The translations under genes and the position numbers were made by a program. From NCBI GenBank assembly GCA_016714895.1, contig JADKBV010000001.1, positions 496,001 through 560,000 of the forward strand: 64,000 nucleotides of DNA, in the 5' to 3' direction. The DNA comes from Saprospiraceae bacterium (GTDB lineage Bacteria; Bacteroidota; Bacteroidia; Chitinophagales; Saprospiraceae). The notes under the pieces were generated by a model that saw only the letters and a program-made list of their open reading frames with translations, did no database searches and had not been told where the DNA came from. Shown here piece after piece: positions 45,767 through 53,850 of this stretch (its first letter is position 1; every line of letters begins with the position of its first letter).

Positions 45767-45902
45767 TCGTGGTTATTAAATTGCGCCGTAAAAGTATTCA
45801 TATTTTTTGAAAGTCGGCATAATCACAATATGAATTATGTGTAAACAATAATAATTCAAAGTTATAACCTTGGTAAAATATGTTCAGCCTCCGATTTTCT
45901 GT

Positions 45903-45910
45903 TAACTTTG
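45903..45910 (+). promoter_or_regulatory. -7 element (TAACTTTG) before the EEP gene
   Basis: Matches TAnnTTTG, 17 bp before the ATG at 45928. It lies downstream of the alternative ATG at 45880, so it argues for the internal start. Confidence 0.55.
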
Positions 45911-45927
45911 CCCGAAATTTAGCCAAC

Positions 45928-46962
45928 ATGAGATTTTTTATTCTATTTTTATTTTTTGGTGTCGTTTTCTTATCAAAAGGTTTTGCACAAAAAGCTAAAG
46001 TAACCTCAATCGGATTTTACAACCTTGAAAACTTGTTTGATACGGTGGATGACACTTTAATAAGTGATGAAGAATTTTTGCCTGAAGGGAAAAGAAACTG
46101 GACACCTGAAAAATATCAGGAAAAATCCTCCAACATGGCAAATGTGATTTCACAGATCGGGTTGGAGTTTTGTCCTGCAGGATTGTCGGTGTTGGGTGTT
46201 GCCGAAATTGAAAACAAAAAAGTATTGGAAGATTTGGTCAAACAACCTGTTTTGAAAGACAGAAACTATCAAATTGTTCACCAGGATTCGCCAGATGGAC
46301 GTGGTGTGGATGTGGGTTTATTGTATAACCCTTCACACTTCAAAGTTTTATCATACAAAGCAATACCTCTTATTAATTTTGAAAATGGAAAACGAAGGTT
46401 TACCCGGGATATCCTTTACGTAAAAGGTGTGCTCGACAAAAGCGATACTTTGCACATCTTGGTAAACCATTGGCCTTCGAGAGGTGGTGGTGAAAAACAA
46501 ACAAAACCCTACCGTAATAATGGTGCAAAAGTATGTAGAGAAGTCTACGATTCTTTGTTGACCGTTCACAAAAATGTTCATTTTGTGGTCATGGGTGACC
46601 TCAATGACAATCCGGATGATGAAAGTGTAACGTCATTTTTGAGGGCTAAATCAAAAATTGAAAAAATGTCTGACAAAGATCTGTACAATCCATTCCATGA
46701 AATGTACAGGAGAGGTTTGGGCTCAAATGCTTACCGGGACGCATGGAGTTTGTTTGATCAAATCATCATCTCCAAAGACCTCATGGATAATGTTGTAGGG
46801 TATAAATTTTACAAAGCTTCCGTTTTTAACAAAGATTTTTTGACCACCACTTCCGGTCAATATAAAGGTTATCCTTTCCGAACCTTCAATTTTGACAATT
46901 ATCAGGGTGGATACAGCGACCACTACCCGACCTACATGTATTTGGTTAAAAAATTGGAGTAA
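45928..46962 (+). CDS. Secreted endonuclease/exonuclease/phosphatase (EEP) family enzyme
   Basis: Start at MRFFILFLFFGVVFLSKGFAQ (45928), a good signal peptide placed just after a -7 element. 344 residues with the EEP (DNase I-like) fold: NLENLFD near the start of the domain, Mg-binding glutamate in LGVAEIENKKVLEDL, GVDVGLLY, NHWPSRGGGE, the catalytic MGDLNDNPDD, and the C-terminal YSDHYP with the metal-contacting Asp-His. Such enzymes cleave phosphodiester bonds in DNA, RNA or lipids; the extracellular or periplasmic place and the divergent TonB receptor fit scavenging of nucleic acids or phosphate. Substrate is not determined. Confidence 0.88.
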   Translation: MRFFILFLFFGVVFLSKGFAQKAKVTSIGFYNLENLFDTVDDTLISDEEFLPEGKRNWTPEKYQEKSSNMANVISQIGLEFCPAGLSVLGVAEIENKKVLEDLVKQPVLKDRNYQIVHQDSPDGRGVDVGLLYNPSHFKVLSYKAIPLINFENGKRRFTRDILYVKGVLDKSDTLHILVNHWPSRGGGEKQTKPYRNNGAKVCREVYDSLLTVHKNVHFVVMGDLNDNPDDESVTSFLRAKSKIEKMSDKDLYNPFHEMYRRGLGSNAYRDAWSLFDQIIISKDLMDNVVGYKFYKASVFNKDFLTTTSGQYKGYPFRTFNFDNYQGGYSDHYPTYMYLVKKLE

Positions 46963-47043
46963 GGTGAATAAAACCCTAAAAAGATAACAACTATAATGAT
47001 AAATAAGGTTTGAACATCATTTTCATTTTATGTAAACCAATGA

Positions 47044-47265
47044 TACCCAAATCCGGCCTCAGACTATATAGATATTGTGTTTGACAAGGAACAAAATGAT
47101 GTGGAGATATTTTTAATTTCCTCTGTGGGCCAACCTTTATTTTTTGAATCAAATCACATCCTTAGCGGAAAAAGTATTTCGGTTAAGGATTTACCTGTGG
47201 GTATGTATTTTCTCAAAATCAAGAAAAAAAATAAATATTTTTTTTTGAAAGTTCTTAAAGTTTAA
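47044..47265 (+). pseudogene. Orphan T9SS C-terminal sorting domain (gene remnant)
   Basis: Directly after an in-frame stop (47041-47043) the frame reads YPNPASDYIDIVF, then EIFLISSVGQPLFFE, LPVGMYFLKIKKKNKY and FFLKVLKV and stops: a complete type A sorting domain of about 73 residues. No signal peptide, no start codon before the YPNP, and no cargo domain precede it; the nearest candidate start is a GTG at 47077 inside the domain. Upstream DNA to the EEP gene does not look coding. It is best read as the surviving 3' end of a secreted-protein gene lost by deletion or decay. Confidence 0.65.
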
Positions 47266-47631
47266 GACTACCTTTACAAAATTTCATACACCTTTTCGGA
47301 AGTAAAACAATTCTGAATCGCAATGTATTACCATACAAAAAAGCGTATCGATTTTTTTCTGATATGTTTCTAAAATGTCGCGACGAAGACACTTCTGAAA
47401 AAGAATAAATCTTTATAGGACAAATTCAGGAAGTAAGGGGTCTACTACAATGACCACCGTTTTTGACATTCATTTGGTTAAATATCATGTTTCCAAATTA
47501 AGAAAATGATACTTTTTTATTTGAGCAAATAAAAACAATCATTTGATGTCACAAATTCACAAAAACCAGATTATATCTTTATTTTATTAACCGAGAAACT
47601 TATTATTAATACAAAACAAAAAAATGTAACG
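47266..47631. other. 366-bp intergenic region without a visible gene
   Basis: No ORF with recognisable features on either strand. TATCTTTA at about 47574, 50 bp before the next gene, is a one-mismatch version of the -7 consensus. The stretch could hold more of the decayed gene to its left, but I recognise nothing. Confidence 0.5.
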
Positions 47632-50049
47632 ATGAATCACTTAACCCATTTCCTCCATGTAACTGTCACTTTTTTGTATTTAGGTATTTCTCAACCTGGA
47701 TTTTTTAATATCATTGAAAGTGATAAACATTTGATTAAAACCTCAAAATCTGAAATCGGCTCATCTCTAACAAGTGTTGCTGCCTGTGAAATTGCGGACA
47801 TTTGTTCAGACATAACCTCCGCCCAAACACTCCAAACAGCACCTACCGATGTAAATTGCGGGGAATTCACCACTTCTACTATCAACGGATGTTTGGAAGG
47901 CGCTACTCCTGAAAACTCTTTTACAGATTGTGGTTTCTCTGATCATCCGACAGTTTGGTTTAAAATTGAAACTGATACGAATGCTTCACAATTATATACA
48001 TTTGTGTCAACTGAGGGTTCATGGCAACCGGTTTGGGCAGTATATACAGGCGACTGCGATCAACTATCTTTATTGAATGGAGGTTCTCCGGCAAATCCTT
48101 CACCGTGCAGCAACGGAGACAGTAATCCTGATGCGCATAACAATTCTGTACCCGGGAGCCTAAGCGGAACATCCATTAAAACATTTTACGTAGCCGTTAG
48201 TGGCATGGGTACCATTGACATCTCTGATTTTACCTTGTCCGCCTTTACCCAGGCTGCCTGTGTATCTTGTATTGGTAATGATGATTGTTCCAGAGAAGCA
48301 ACCTTCGAAATAACCGAACGGTCCAGTGGACGATCTTTAAACGACACTCAATTTTGTCAGGGTGAAGAAGTGCAGGTATGTATAGAGTTTTTTTATGATG
48401 CAAGTGAAACAGGAATAGATTGGTTTCATGGTTTTATACCGGATTTTGGAAAAGGCTGGGATATGAGTTATTTTAACCCTGCTGATGCCGTCATTACGCC
48501 TCAAGGTGCAGAATGGTCAGTACAAGATGCAGGAAATTGTGCTCCCTCTGTCAATAAACAAATGCCGCTTTTATGCTCATATACCGACGAAGATGGCATT
48601 TTAAGATTATGTAATATGAAATGTAGTACATGTCCATGTACACCGCCTTTGGCACAAGGTTCTCCACTACCATCAGGATGGTTTTGGTCCTCACCCGGAG
48701 GTGAAGGATGTAGCAATACTTGCAGTCCATCTTCCGGATATGGATTACCGGGTAGCAATACAGGTATAACCATTAAAATCTGTATGGACCTGAAAACACG
48801 CATTTTTAATGATAATGAATCATGTGAAAATAAAAAGGATCTGAGAATTTCATTTACCTCTACTTCAGATGGAGTTTCAGGTTGTTGGAATGACCCGATC
48901 GCTGAATGCCGTCTTGATATAGCCCAAATCGGGCCGGATTGGGAATTAGATTGTGCCGCACTTCCTGTACAAATAGCCGTTTTCGAAGATGATACCATAA
49001 TTTCGGGTCAGGAGATTGACAGAAATATTACTTTTACCGATAGTTTGGCCATAATTATTGTCAAACCAGTGCCAAATGTTTCCGTTCAAGGTTTAAAATC
49101 CTATACTTTAGAATATCCCGGAGGTACGATCACGGATATATTGTACAACATGAGTAGTACCGAACAGATAGCACAATATGAGATAACCACATTAAACGGA
49201 GTTTGTCAAAGTTTACCTGACACACTCTCTGTTCTTGTTCAAATGCCTCAATGTAACCCGGATAAAAATTATACCCAATGGCCGGACTGCGTGACGGCTT
49301 CACAAAATAAAGTTATTTGCAGTCTGGCTGATTTGGACCAACTTTGCGGAGAAATGTTTAAAGAAAATACCCCCGGAGCAAAACCAAATCCGCTTTGTCC
49401 GGATGGCGGAGCTGCACATAACATGTCATGGTTTGCTTTTGTCGCTGCTTCGGGCAATTACGAAATTGTGGTAACTCCCCAAAATTGTACCCCCGGAAAT
49501 GGAGGTCAGGTTGGTATTCAGGCAGGAATTTATAAAGACTGTACTTTTACTCAACCTGTTTTCTGCCAGTCTTCATGTGAAACTTCAATTATTACTATTC
49601 CTTCGACTTCCCTGATACCCGGAGAACTGTATTATTTTTTTATGGATGGATGTTCAGGCAGTTATTGTGAATATGAAATTGATGTAACAGGTACATATTC
49701 AACAACAAATACACCTTGTGATGATAACGACCCCAATACCATCAATGATGTGTATAATGAAGATTGTATTTGTAAAGGAGAACTGATCAACACAACCGGA
49801 AATGAAAAAATTGATGAAATAAAAATATTCCCTAATCCTACCAATGAGAATGTTTTTGTACTTCACACCGGAATCGCAGGAGACATGGATATTTCAATAT
49901 TCAATTCAGTTGGAGAAAAAATAACCATTCAAAAAACGAAGGTAGAAAACGGTTATGAACTTCACACTTCCGGATTGTCTTCGGGAGTTTATTTTGTCAA
50001 AGTTCAAAAAGACCAGACACAAAACACGTACAGAATGGTAAAATATTAA
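47632..50049 (+). CDS. Large cysteine-rich secreted protein with T9SS sorting domain
   Basis: 805 residues. Signal-like start (MNHLTHFLHVTVTFLYLGIS). The body has many paired cysteines and beta-rich segments, including a module VWFKIETDTNASQLYTFV...WAVYTGDCDQLSLL and a second copy-like region later (MSWFAFVAASGNYEIVV...IQAGIYKDCTF). Both resemble the PPC-like beta-sandwich modules common in Saprospiraceae surface proteins. The end (IFPNPTNENVFVLHTG to TYRMVKY) is a type A T9SS sorting domain. No catalytic motif is seen; an adhesin or surface-layer role is inferred. The gene ends at a terminator shared with tmRNA. Confidence 0.82.
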   Translation: MNHLTHFLHVTVTFLYLGISQPGFFNIIESDKHLIKTSKSEIGSSLTSVAACEIADICSDITSAQTLQTAPTDVNCGEFTTSTINGCLEGATPENSFTDCGFSDHPTVWFKIETDTNASQLYTFVSTEGSWQPVWAVYTGDCDQLSLLNGGSPANPSPCSNGDSNPDAHNNSVPGSLSGTSIKTFYVAVSGMGTIDISDFTLSAFTQAACVSCIGNDDCSREATFEITERSSGRSLNDTQFCQGEEVQVCIEFFYDASETGIDWFHGFIPDFGKGWDMSYFNPADAVITPQGAEWSVQDAGNCAPSVNKQMPLLCSYTDEDGILRLCNMKCSTCPCTPPLAQGSPLPSGWFWSSPGGEGCSNTCSPSSGYGLPGSNTGITIKICMDLKTRIFNDNESCENKKDLRISFTSTSDGVSGCWNDPIAECRLDIAQIGPDWELDCAALPVQIAVFEDDTIISGQEIDRNITFTDSLAIIIVKPVPNVSVQGLKSYTLEYPGGTITDILYNMSSTEQIAQYEITTLNGVCQSLPDTLSVLVQMPQCNPDKNYTQWPDCVTASQNKVICSLADLDQLCGEMFKENTPGAKPNPLCPDGGAAHNMSWFAFVAASGNYEIVVTPQNCTPGNGGQVGIQAGIYKDCTFTQPVFCQSSCETSIITIPSTSLIPGELYYFFMDGCSGSYCEYEIDVTGTYSTTNTPCDDNDPNTINDVYNEDCICKGELINTTGNEKIDEIKIFPNPTNENVFVLHTGIAGDMDISIFNSVGEKITIQKTKVENGYELHTSGLSSGVYFVKVQKDQTQNTYRMVKY

Positions 50050-50069
50050 TTTCCACCAAATTATAAACA

Positions 50070-50106
50070 AAAAAAGAGGCCATCTTTCGATGTCCTCTTT
50101 TTTTTT
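50070..50106. terminator. Bidirectional terminator between T9SS gene and ssrA
   Basis: AAAAAAGAGG and CCTCTTTTTT form the outer stem, with CATC/GATG closing a TTTC loop after one mismatch. A and T runs flank both sides, so it can end both convergent transcripts. Confidence 0.8.
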
Positions 50107-50107
50107 G

Positions 50108-50477
50108 TGGAGCTGCAGGGATTCGAACCCTGGTCCAGACAAAGCATCTGAGAGCTTTCTACATGCTTATCTTCTGTTTGGGTTTTCGATATCAGGCAGG
50201 TACAGAAGCGCACCTTGCCATCAACTTAGTTTCTAAAGTTTCGCTATTCGGCCAAAACACTCCTTCAAGCTAGTCCGCGGGTCTGTTGATATGCGGCAAC
50301 CGGTATGTATCGGACGTCAACCGGGCGGCATAAAAGGCTTTATAATCCTGGATTAAGCAGCCAATGCGAAGTTATTATCGCCATTTGTGTTTCGATGTCC
50401 ATTTTTAACGGAGTGAGCCATCATGCTCCGGCATGCTTACTAACCGAATCTCTTTCCTGTCGATACCAGTCAGCCCC
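50108..50477 (-). ncRNA. ssrA: Transfer-messenger RNA (tmRNA)
   Basis: 370 nt on the minus strand. The ends pair as a tRNA-like acceptor (GGGGCTG with CAGCTCC) and include the conserved 5' GGGGCTGACTGGTATCGACA and the T-arm GGTTCGAATCC. The internal open frame encodes a tag reading GDNNFALAA before TAA, in line with Bacteroidota tags such as GENNYALAA. It rescues ribosomes stalled without a stop codon and marks the peptide for proteolysis. Its protein partner smpB lies 1.3 kb to the right on the same strand. Confidence 0.96.
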
Positions 50478-50634
50478 AAAAAAAACCGGACACTTATTTT
50501 TTGATTATCATCTCTTTTTCGGTTGGTTTACCAATTACAGGTCGTGTCCGGTCGATCTTAGAAACATATCAACGAAAGGATGTCACAAAAAGTTTCATAA
50601 AGCAAAAAAATATATTTTTTCTGCAATCAAATCC

Positions 50635-50642
50635 TATATTTG
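50635..50642 (+). promoter_or_regulatory. -7 element (TATATTTG) before the TRAP-type lipoprotein gene
   Basis: Matches TAnnTTTG, 33 bp before the ATG at 50676. It overlaps the alternative TTG start at 50640, so it supports the later ATG. Confidence 0.5.
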
Positions 50643-50675
50643 TCTTCCGTTTTAACATCAAATATATTCCAGCTT

Positions 50676-51782
50676 ATGAATCGGGAAACATTTTTAAAAA
50701 GTAGCGCGGCCCTGGCTTTGGGCTCTGTTGCCCTTTCCTGCCAGTCAGAAAAAAACACAACAAGTGAAAACAAGAAAAAAAAGGCAGCTTTCAAATGGAA
50801 AATGGTGACAACCTGGCCACCAAATTTTCCCGTACTTGGTGAAGGATGTGCTCTTTTTGGCCAATGGGTCAATGAGATGTCCAACGGTGAGATGGAAATC
50901 AAAATCTACGGCGCCGGGGAGTTGATACCTGCACTGGAATGTTTTGATGCCGTATCTGCCGGAGCCGCCGAACTTGCCAGCGGAGCAGCATACTACTGGA
51001 GTGGCAAAAACGAAGCCTTCCCGTTTTTTACGACCATCCCATTTGGCATGAATGCCCAACAAATGAATGCATGGTTGTACGCCGGTGGTGGTCACGAACT
51101 TTGGAAAGAAGCCTATGCAAAATATAATCTCGTGCCTTTTCCGGCAGGAAACACCGGTATGCAGATGGCTGGCTGGTTTAATAAAGAAATCAATACCCTT
51201 TCAGATTTTGCCGGTTTAAAAATGAGGATACCGGGTCTTGGTGGAAATGTTATTGCAAAAGCGGGAGCAACGCCGGTACTAAGCAGTGGCAGCGAAATAT
51301 ACACCAATCTCGAAAGAGGGGTTATCGATGCCACCGAATGGATCGGCCCTTACCACGATTACCTTATGGGGTTTCACAAAATAGCCAAATATTATTATGC
51401 ACCCGGTTGGCATGAGACCGGGTCTGTCCTGGAACTTATGATCAACAAAAAAGCATTTGACAATCTACCGCAACATTTGCAAACCATCCTTGAATCTGCA
51501 GCAGCACGATTTAATGTGTGGTGTCTCTCGACTTTTGAGGCCAAAAATAATGAATACCTGATCAAATTGGTCGAAGAAGAAAAAGTAAACATTCGTTCAT
51601 TTTCAACAGAAGTGCTTGACGGGTTGCGAAAATTCAGTGCACAAACCATCGAAGAGTTAGGGAATAAAAACCCGGAAAATCAGAAAATATTCCGATCCTA
51701 TATGGAATTTATGGAAGGTATAAGAAACTGGTCAACATTTTCAGAAAAGTTGTATTATCAAAACATCAGTAAAACAAAGTAG
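50676..51782 (+). CDS. TRAP-type (DctP/TakP-like) solute-binding lipoprotein, orphan
   Basis: 368 residues from MNRETFLKSSAALALGS. The N-terminus shows a lipobox-like ALGSVALSC with a charged linker after it (KNTTSENKKKK). The rest is a DctP-fold binding protein: FKWKMVTTWPPNFPVLGEG, FGQWVNEMSNGEMEIKIYGAGE, GLKMRIPGLGGNVIAKAGATPV and ERGVIDATEWIGPYHD, the last resembling the substrate-binding Trp/Asp region of alpha-keto-acid-binding TRAP proteins. No DctQ or DctM subunit is in the window, so the partner permease must be elsewhere or absent. It ends 2 bp before the convergent smpB stop. Confidence 0.88.
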   Translation: MNRETFLKSSAALALGSVALSCQSEKNTTSENKKKKAAFKWKMVTTWPPNFPVLGEGCALFGQWVNEMSNGEMEIKIYGAGELIPALECFDAVSAGAAELASGAAYYWSGKNEAFPFFTTIPFGMNAQQMNAWLYAGGGHELWKEAYAKYNLVPFPAGNTGMQMAGWFNKEINTLSDFAGLKMRIPGLGGNVIAKAGATPVLSSGSEIYTNLERGVIDATEWIGPYHDYLMGFHKIAKYYYAPGWHETGSVLELMINKKAFDNLPQHLQTILESAAARFNVWCLSTFEAKNNEYLIKLVEEEKVNIRSFSTEVLDGLRKFSAQTIEELGNKNPENQKIFRSYMEFMEGIRNWSTFSEKLYYQNISKTK

Positions 51783-51784
51783 CC

Positions 51785-52249
51785 TTACAATTTGATTTTT
51801 TTGAGTCTGTCCATTTCCCGTTTGTTGTCTCTTTCTTTCATCGTTTCTCTTTTGTCAAACGCTTTTTTACCCTGGGCCAGAGCAACCTCAAGTTTGGCAA
51901 AACCTCTTTCTGAAAAATATAATCGGTAAGGCACGATGGTAAGTCCTTTTTCCTCTACCCTTCTCTGTAATTTTTTAAGTTCAGGTTTTCTCAATAATAA
52001 ATATCTGTCCCTTCTGGCATCGTGGTTGTAAACGGTACCGTAATCGTATTCAGCGATAAACATGTTTTTAACAACAAGAACGCCGGACTTTTCAAACAAA
52101 CAATAAGCATCGTTGAGATTGGCCAAACCTTCTCTCATTGCTTTCACTTCTGTGCCTTTCAATACCAATCCTGCTTCAAACGATTGTAAAAAGTGATACT
52201 CAAACTTTGCTTTTCTGTTGACGATTTCCTTGGAGGTAAACTTTGCCAT
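51785..52249 (-). CDS. smpB: SsrA-binding protein SmpB
   Basis: Start at MAKFTSKEIVNRKAKFEYHF (52249), the normal SmpB N-terminus; the longer frame to 52384 adds residues not found in the family. 154 residues with the OB-fold features FEAGLVLKGTEVKAMREG, RDRYLLLRKPEL and the basic C-terminal tail KAFDKRETMKERDNKREMDRLKK. It binds the tRNA-like end of tmRNA and brings it to stalled ribosomes. A -7 element lies about 18 bp upstream. Confidence 0.96.
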   Translation of the reverse strand: MAKFTSKEIVNRKAKFEYHFLQSFEAGLVLKGTEVKAMREGLANLNDAYCLFEKSGVLVVKNMFIAEYDYGTVYNHDARRDRYLLLRKPELKKLQRRVEEKGLTIVPYRLYFSERGFAKLEVALAQGKKAFDKRETMKERDNKREMDRLKKIKL

Positions 52250-52266
52250 TATGTAAAATAAAGGTA

Positions 52267-52274
52267 CAAAGGTA
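52267..52274 (-). promoter_or_regulatory. -7 element for smpB (TACCTTTG on minus strand)
   Basis: TACCTTTG matches TAnnTTTG, 17 bp before the smpB ATG at 52249. It lies inside the longer ORF, so it supports the shorter start. Confidence 0.55.
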
Positions 52275-52487
52275 GTGATTTTTGACGTATAAAAGGGGAA
52301 ATTTGAGGAATAAGCTTTATATCTTGTTAAATTAATTACAATTTTTACCCAAAAAATTATTTTAGCAATCAAAATTTTATTCAAAAAAAAACATCAAAAA
52401 CTTCCTTTTATATTATTGCCAATTCAGACAAAAATGAGGAAATTTCTGATGTTTTACTTGTTCCGGCGACCGAAAGTAATTTACTGA

Positions 52488-53699
52488 CTACTTGGTGCTT
52501 TTAGGTTTCGGACCTCTTTTTGCTCCGGTGGTTGGTTTTGCTGCTGCTTTCGGGGCTGCTGCTTTTTTAACACCAGGTTTTGGTCCTCTTTTGGCTGTTG
52601 GTGCGGGTTTTGTCTTTGCAACAACCGGTGTGGTTACTGCTGCTGTTTTAGCTTTCGGGCCTCTTTTCGCTCCGGTGGCCGGTTTGGCTGCTGCTTTTGG
52701 GGCTGCAACTTTTTTAACACCAGGTTTTGGTCCTCTTTTGGCTGTTGGTGCGGGTTTTGTCTCTGCAACAACCGGTGTCGTTACCGCAGCTGCCTTAGGT
52801 TTTGGACCTCTTTTTGCTCCGGTGGCTGGTTTGGCTGCTGCTTTTGTGGCCACTGTTTTTTTAACGCCAGGTTTTGGACCTCTTTTTGCAGTTGTTGCGG
52901 GTTTTGTCTCTGCAACAACCGGTGCGGCAACTGATGCAGTCTTAGGCTTCGGACCTCTTTTTGCTCCGATGGCTGGTTTGGCTGCTGCTTTTGGGGCGGC
53001 TGCTTTTTTAACTCCAGGTTTTGGTCCTCTTTTAGCTGTTGTTGCGGGTTTTGTTTCTACCACAATGGGTGCGGCTACTGATGCTGCTTTAGGTTTTGGA
53101 CCTCTTTTGGCTCCGGCGGCTGGTTTGGCTGCTGCTTTTGGGGCGGCTACCTTTTTAGCTCCCGGTTTCGGACCTCTTTTTGGTTTTTCTGCGGGTTTGG
53201 TATCAGCGACAACCGGCGTAGTCACCTGAGCTGTTTTAGGTTTTGGACCTCTTTTGGCTCCTGTTACAGGTTTGGTTACTGCTTTTGGTGCAGCTACTTT
53301 TTTTACTCCCGGTTTTGGACCTCTTTTTTTAGGTGCTTCAACCGGTTTCGGTTCGTTGTCATTGTTTACTGGCAACATGACTACGGTTTGTATTCTTTCA
53401 ACCATCTCGTCTGCGGGAGCAGATTCCTGATTGTATTCGGGACCGCCTTCTGTGTAATATCCCAGGTGTTTTTTGGCGGTTACATAAACATCTTTCATAC
53501 TATTGTATAAAAGTTTGGCCTGGACATAGCTCACTTTGAGCTCTTTTTTTTCTTCACTGGATAATTCTCCGGAAGTCAACATTTTTTGCAAGGCTTTTTT
53601 TTCTTGCCTCGCTTGGTCGGCTTCTTCTTTTAAATCCAGTAAATAGGTCACCACATATTTGGCAAAATCCGGTGATCGATACTGTTTTTTTTGCTTCAT
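52488..53699 (-). CDS. Lysine/proline/alanine-rich protein with twelve KRGPK repeats (AT-hook-like)
   Basis: 403 residues. Residues 1-85 are charged and helical, probably a coiled coil (DLKEEADQARQEKKALQKM). Residues 125-403 consist of alternating modules: A, 24 residues (KRGPKPGVKKVAAPKAAAKP, then a TGA-type end) and B, 25 residues (KRGPKPKTAAVTTPVVAETK, then PAPTA-type end). Five AB pairs, one A and a final KRGPKPKSTK are present; one motif reads KRGPKA. The R-G-P core in a lysine-rich context resembles AT-hook and histone-H1-like tails, so a minor-groove DNA-binding, nucleoid role is likely. No signal peptide, so it stays in the cytoplasm. The exact family is not recognised. Confidence 0.75.
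   Translation of the reverse strand: MKQKKQYRSPDFAKYVVTYLLDLKEEADQARQEKKALQKMLTSGELSSEEKKELKVSYVQAKLLYNSMKDVYVTAKKHLGYYTEGGPEYNQESAPADEMVERIQTVVMLPVNNDNEPKPVEAPKKRGPKPGVKKVAAPKAVTKPVTGAKRGPKPKTAQVTTPVVADTKPAEKPKRGPKPGAKKVAAPKAAAKPAAGAKRGPKPKAASVAAPIVVETKPATTAKRGPKPGVKKAAAPKAAAKPAIGAKRGPKPKTASVAAPVVAETKPATTAKRGPKPGVKKTVATKAAAKPATGAKRGPKPKAAAVTTPVVAETKPAPTAKRGPKPGVKKVAAPKAAAKPATGAKRGPKAKTAAVTTPVVAKTKPAPTAKRGPKPGVKKAAAPKAAAKPTTGAKRGPKPKSTK
52491..53327 (-). repeat. 147-bp-period in-frame tandem repeat
   Basis: The KRGPKP coding part repeats with a period of 49 codons (147 bp), about 5.7 units. Copies are similar but not identical, in amino acids and DNA, so the array is neither very recent nor fully homogenised. 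Such arrays often vary in copy number among strains. Confidence 0.85.
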
Positions 53700-53726
53700 T
53701 CTTGCAAATTTTGTTTAAAGATTTCG

Positions 53727-53734
53727 CAAATTTA
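53727..53734 (-). promoter_or_regulatory. -7 element (TAAATTTG on minus strand)
   Basis: Matches TAnnTTTG, 27 bp before the start of the KRGPK-repeat gene at 53699. Confidence 0.5.
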
Positions 53735-53797
53735 TAAAGAAAATATGAATTACTTGTATATCATAGTGAATACATTATGTAATTATTACAATAATAA

Positions 53798-53832
53798 AAA
53801 AGGCGAAACATTGTGATAACGTTTCGCCTTTT
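53798..53832. terminator. Intrinsic terminator
   Basis: AAAAGGCGAAAC (53798-53809) and GTTTCGCCTTTT (53821-53832), 11-nt loop. It follows the HYR/dockerin gene, 18 bp past its stop on the minus strand, with a T run on that strand. Confidence 0.85.
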
Positions 53833-53850
53833 AAAATTATTTAAAGTATG

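Noticed and set aside
45880..45927. Upstream start for the EEP enzyme
   Set aside because: A -7 promoter element lies inside this stretch and the next ATG opens a clean signal peptide.
48501..48998. 165-codon minus-strand frame inside the T9SS gene
   Set aside because: Antisense of a long cysteine-rich gene with signal peptide and sorting domain; the frame has no recognisable domain.
50305..50655. Open frames overlapping 50.3-50.7 kb on the plus strand
   Set aside because: They lie on tmRNA, which is identified by its acceptor stem, T-arm and tag frame.
52492..53229. 245-codon plus-strand open frame rich in Phe, Ala and Gly
   Set aside because: It is the exact antisense of the KRGPK repeat gene; its repetitiveness comes from the repeat DNA, it lacks a natural start and end, and the minus-strand protein has a sensible N-terminal domain and promoter.
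52491..53327. CRISPR-like array
   Set aside because: The repeat is 147 bp, in frame, without unique spacers of constant size; it encodes a protein.
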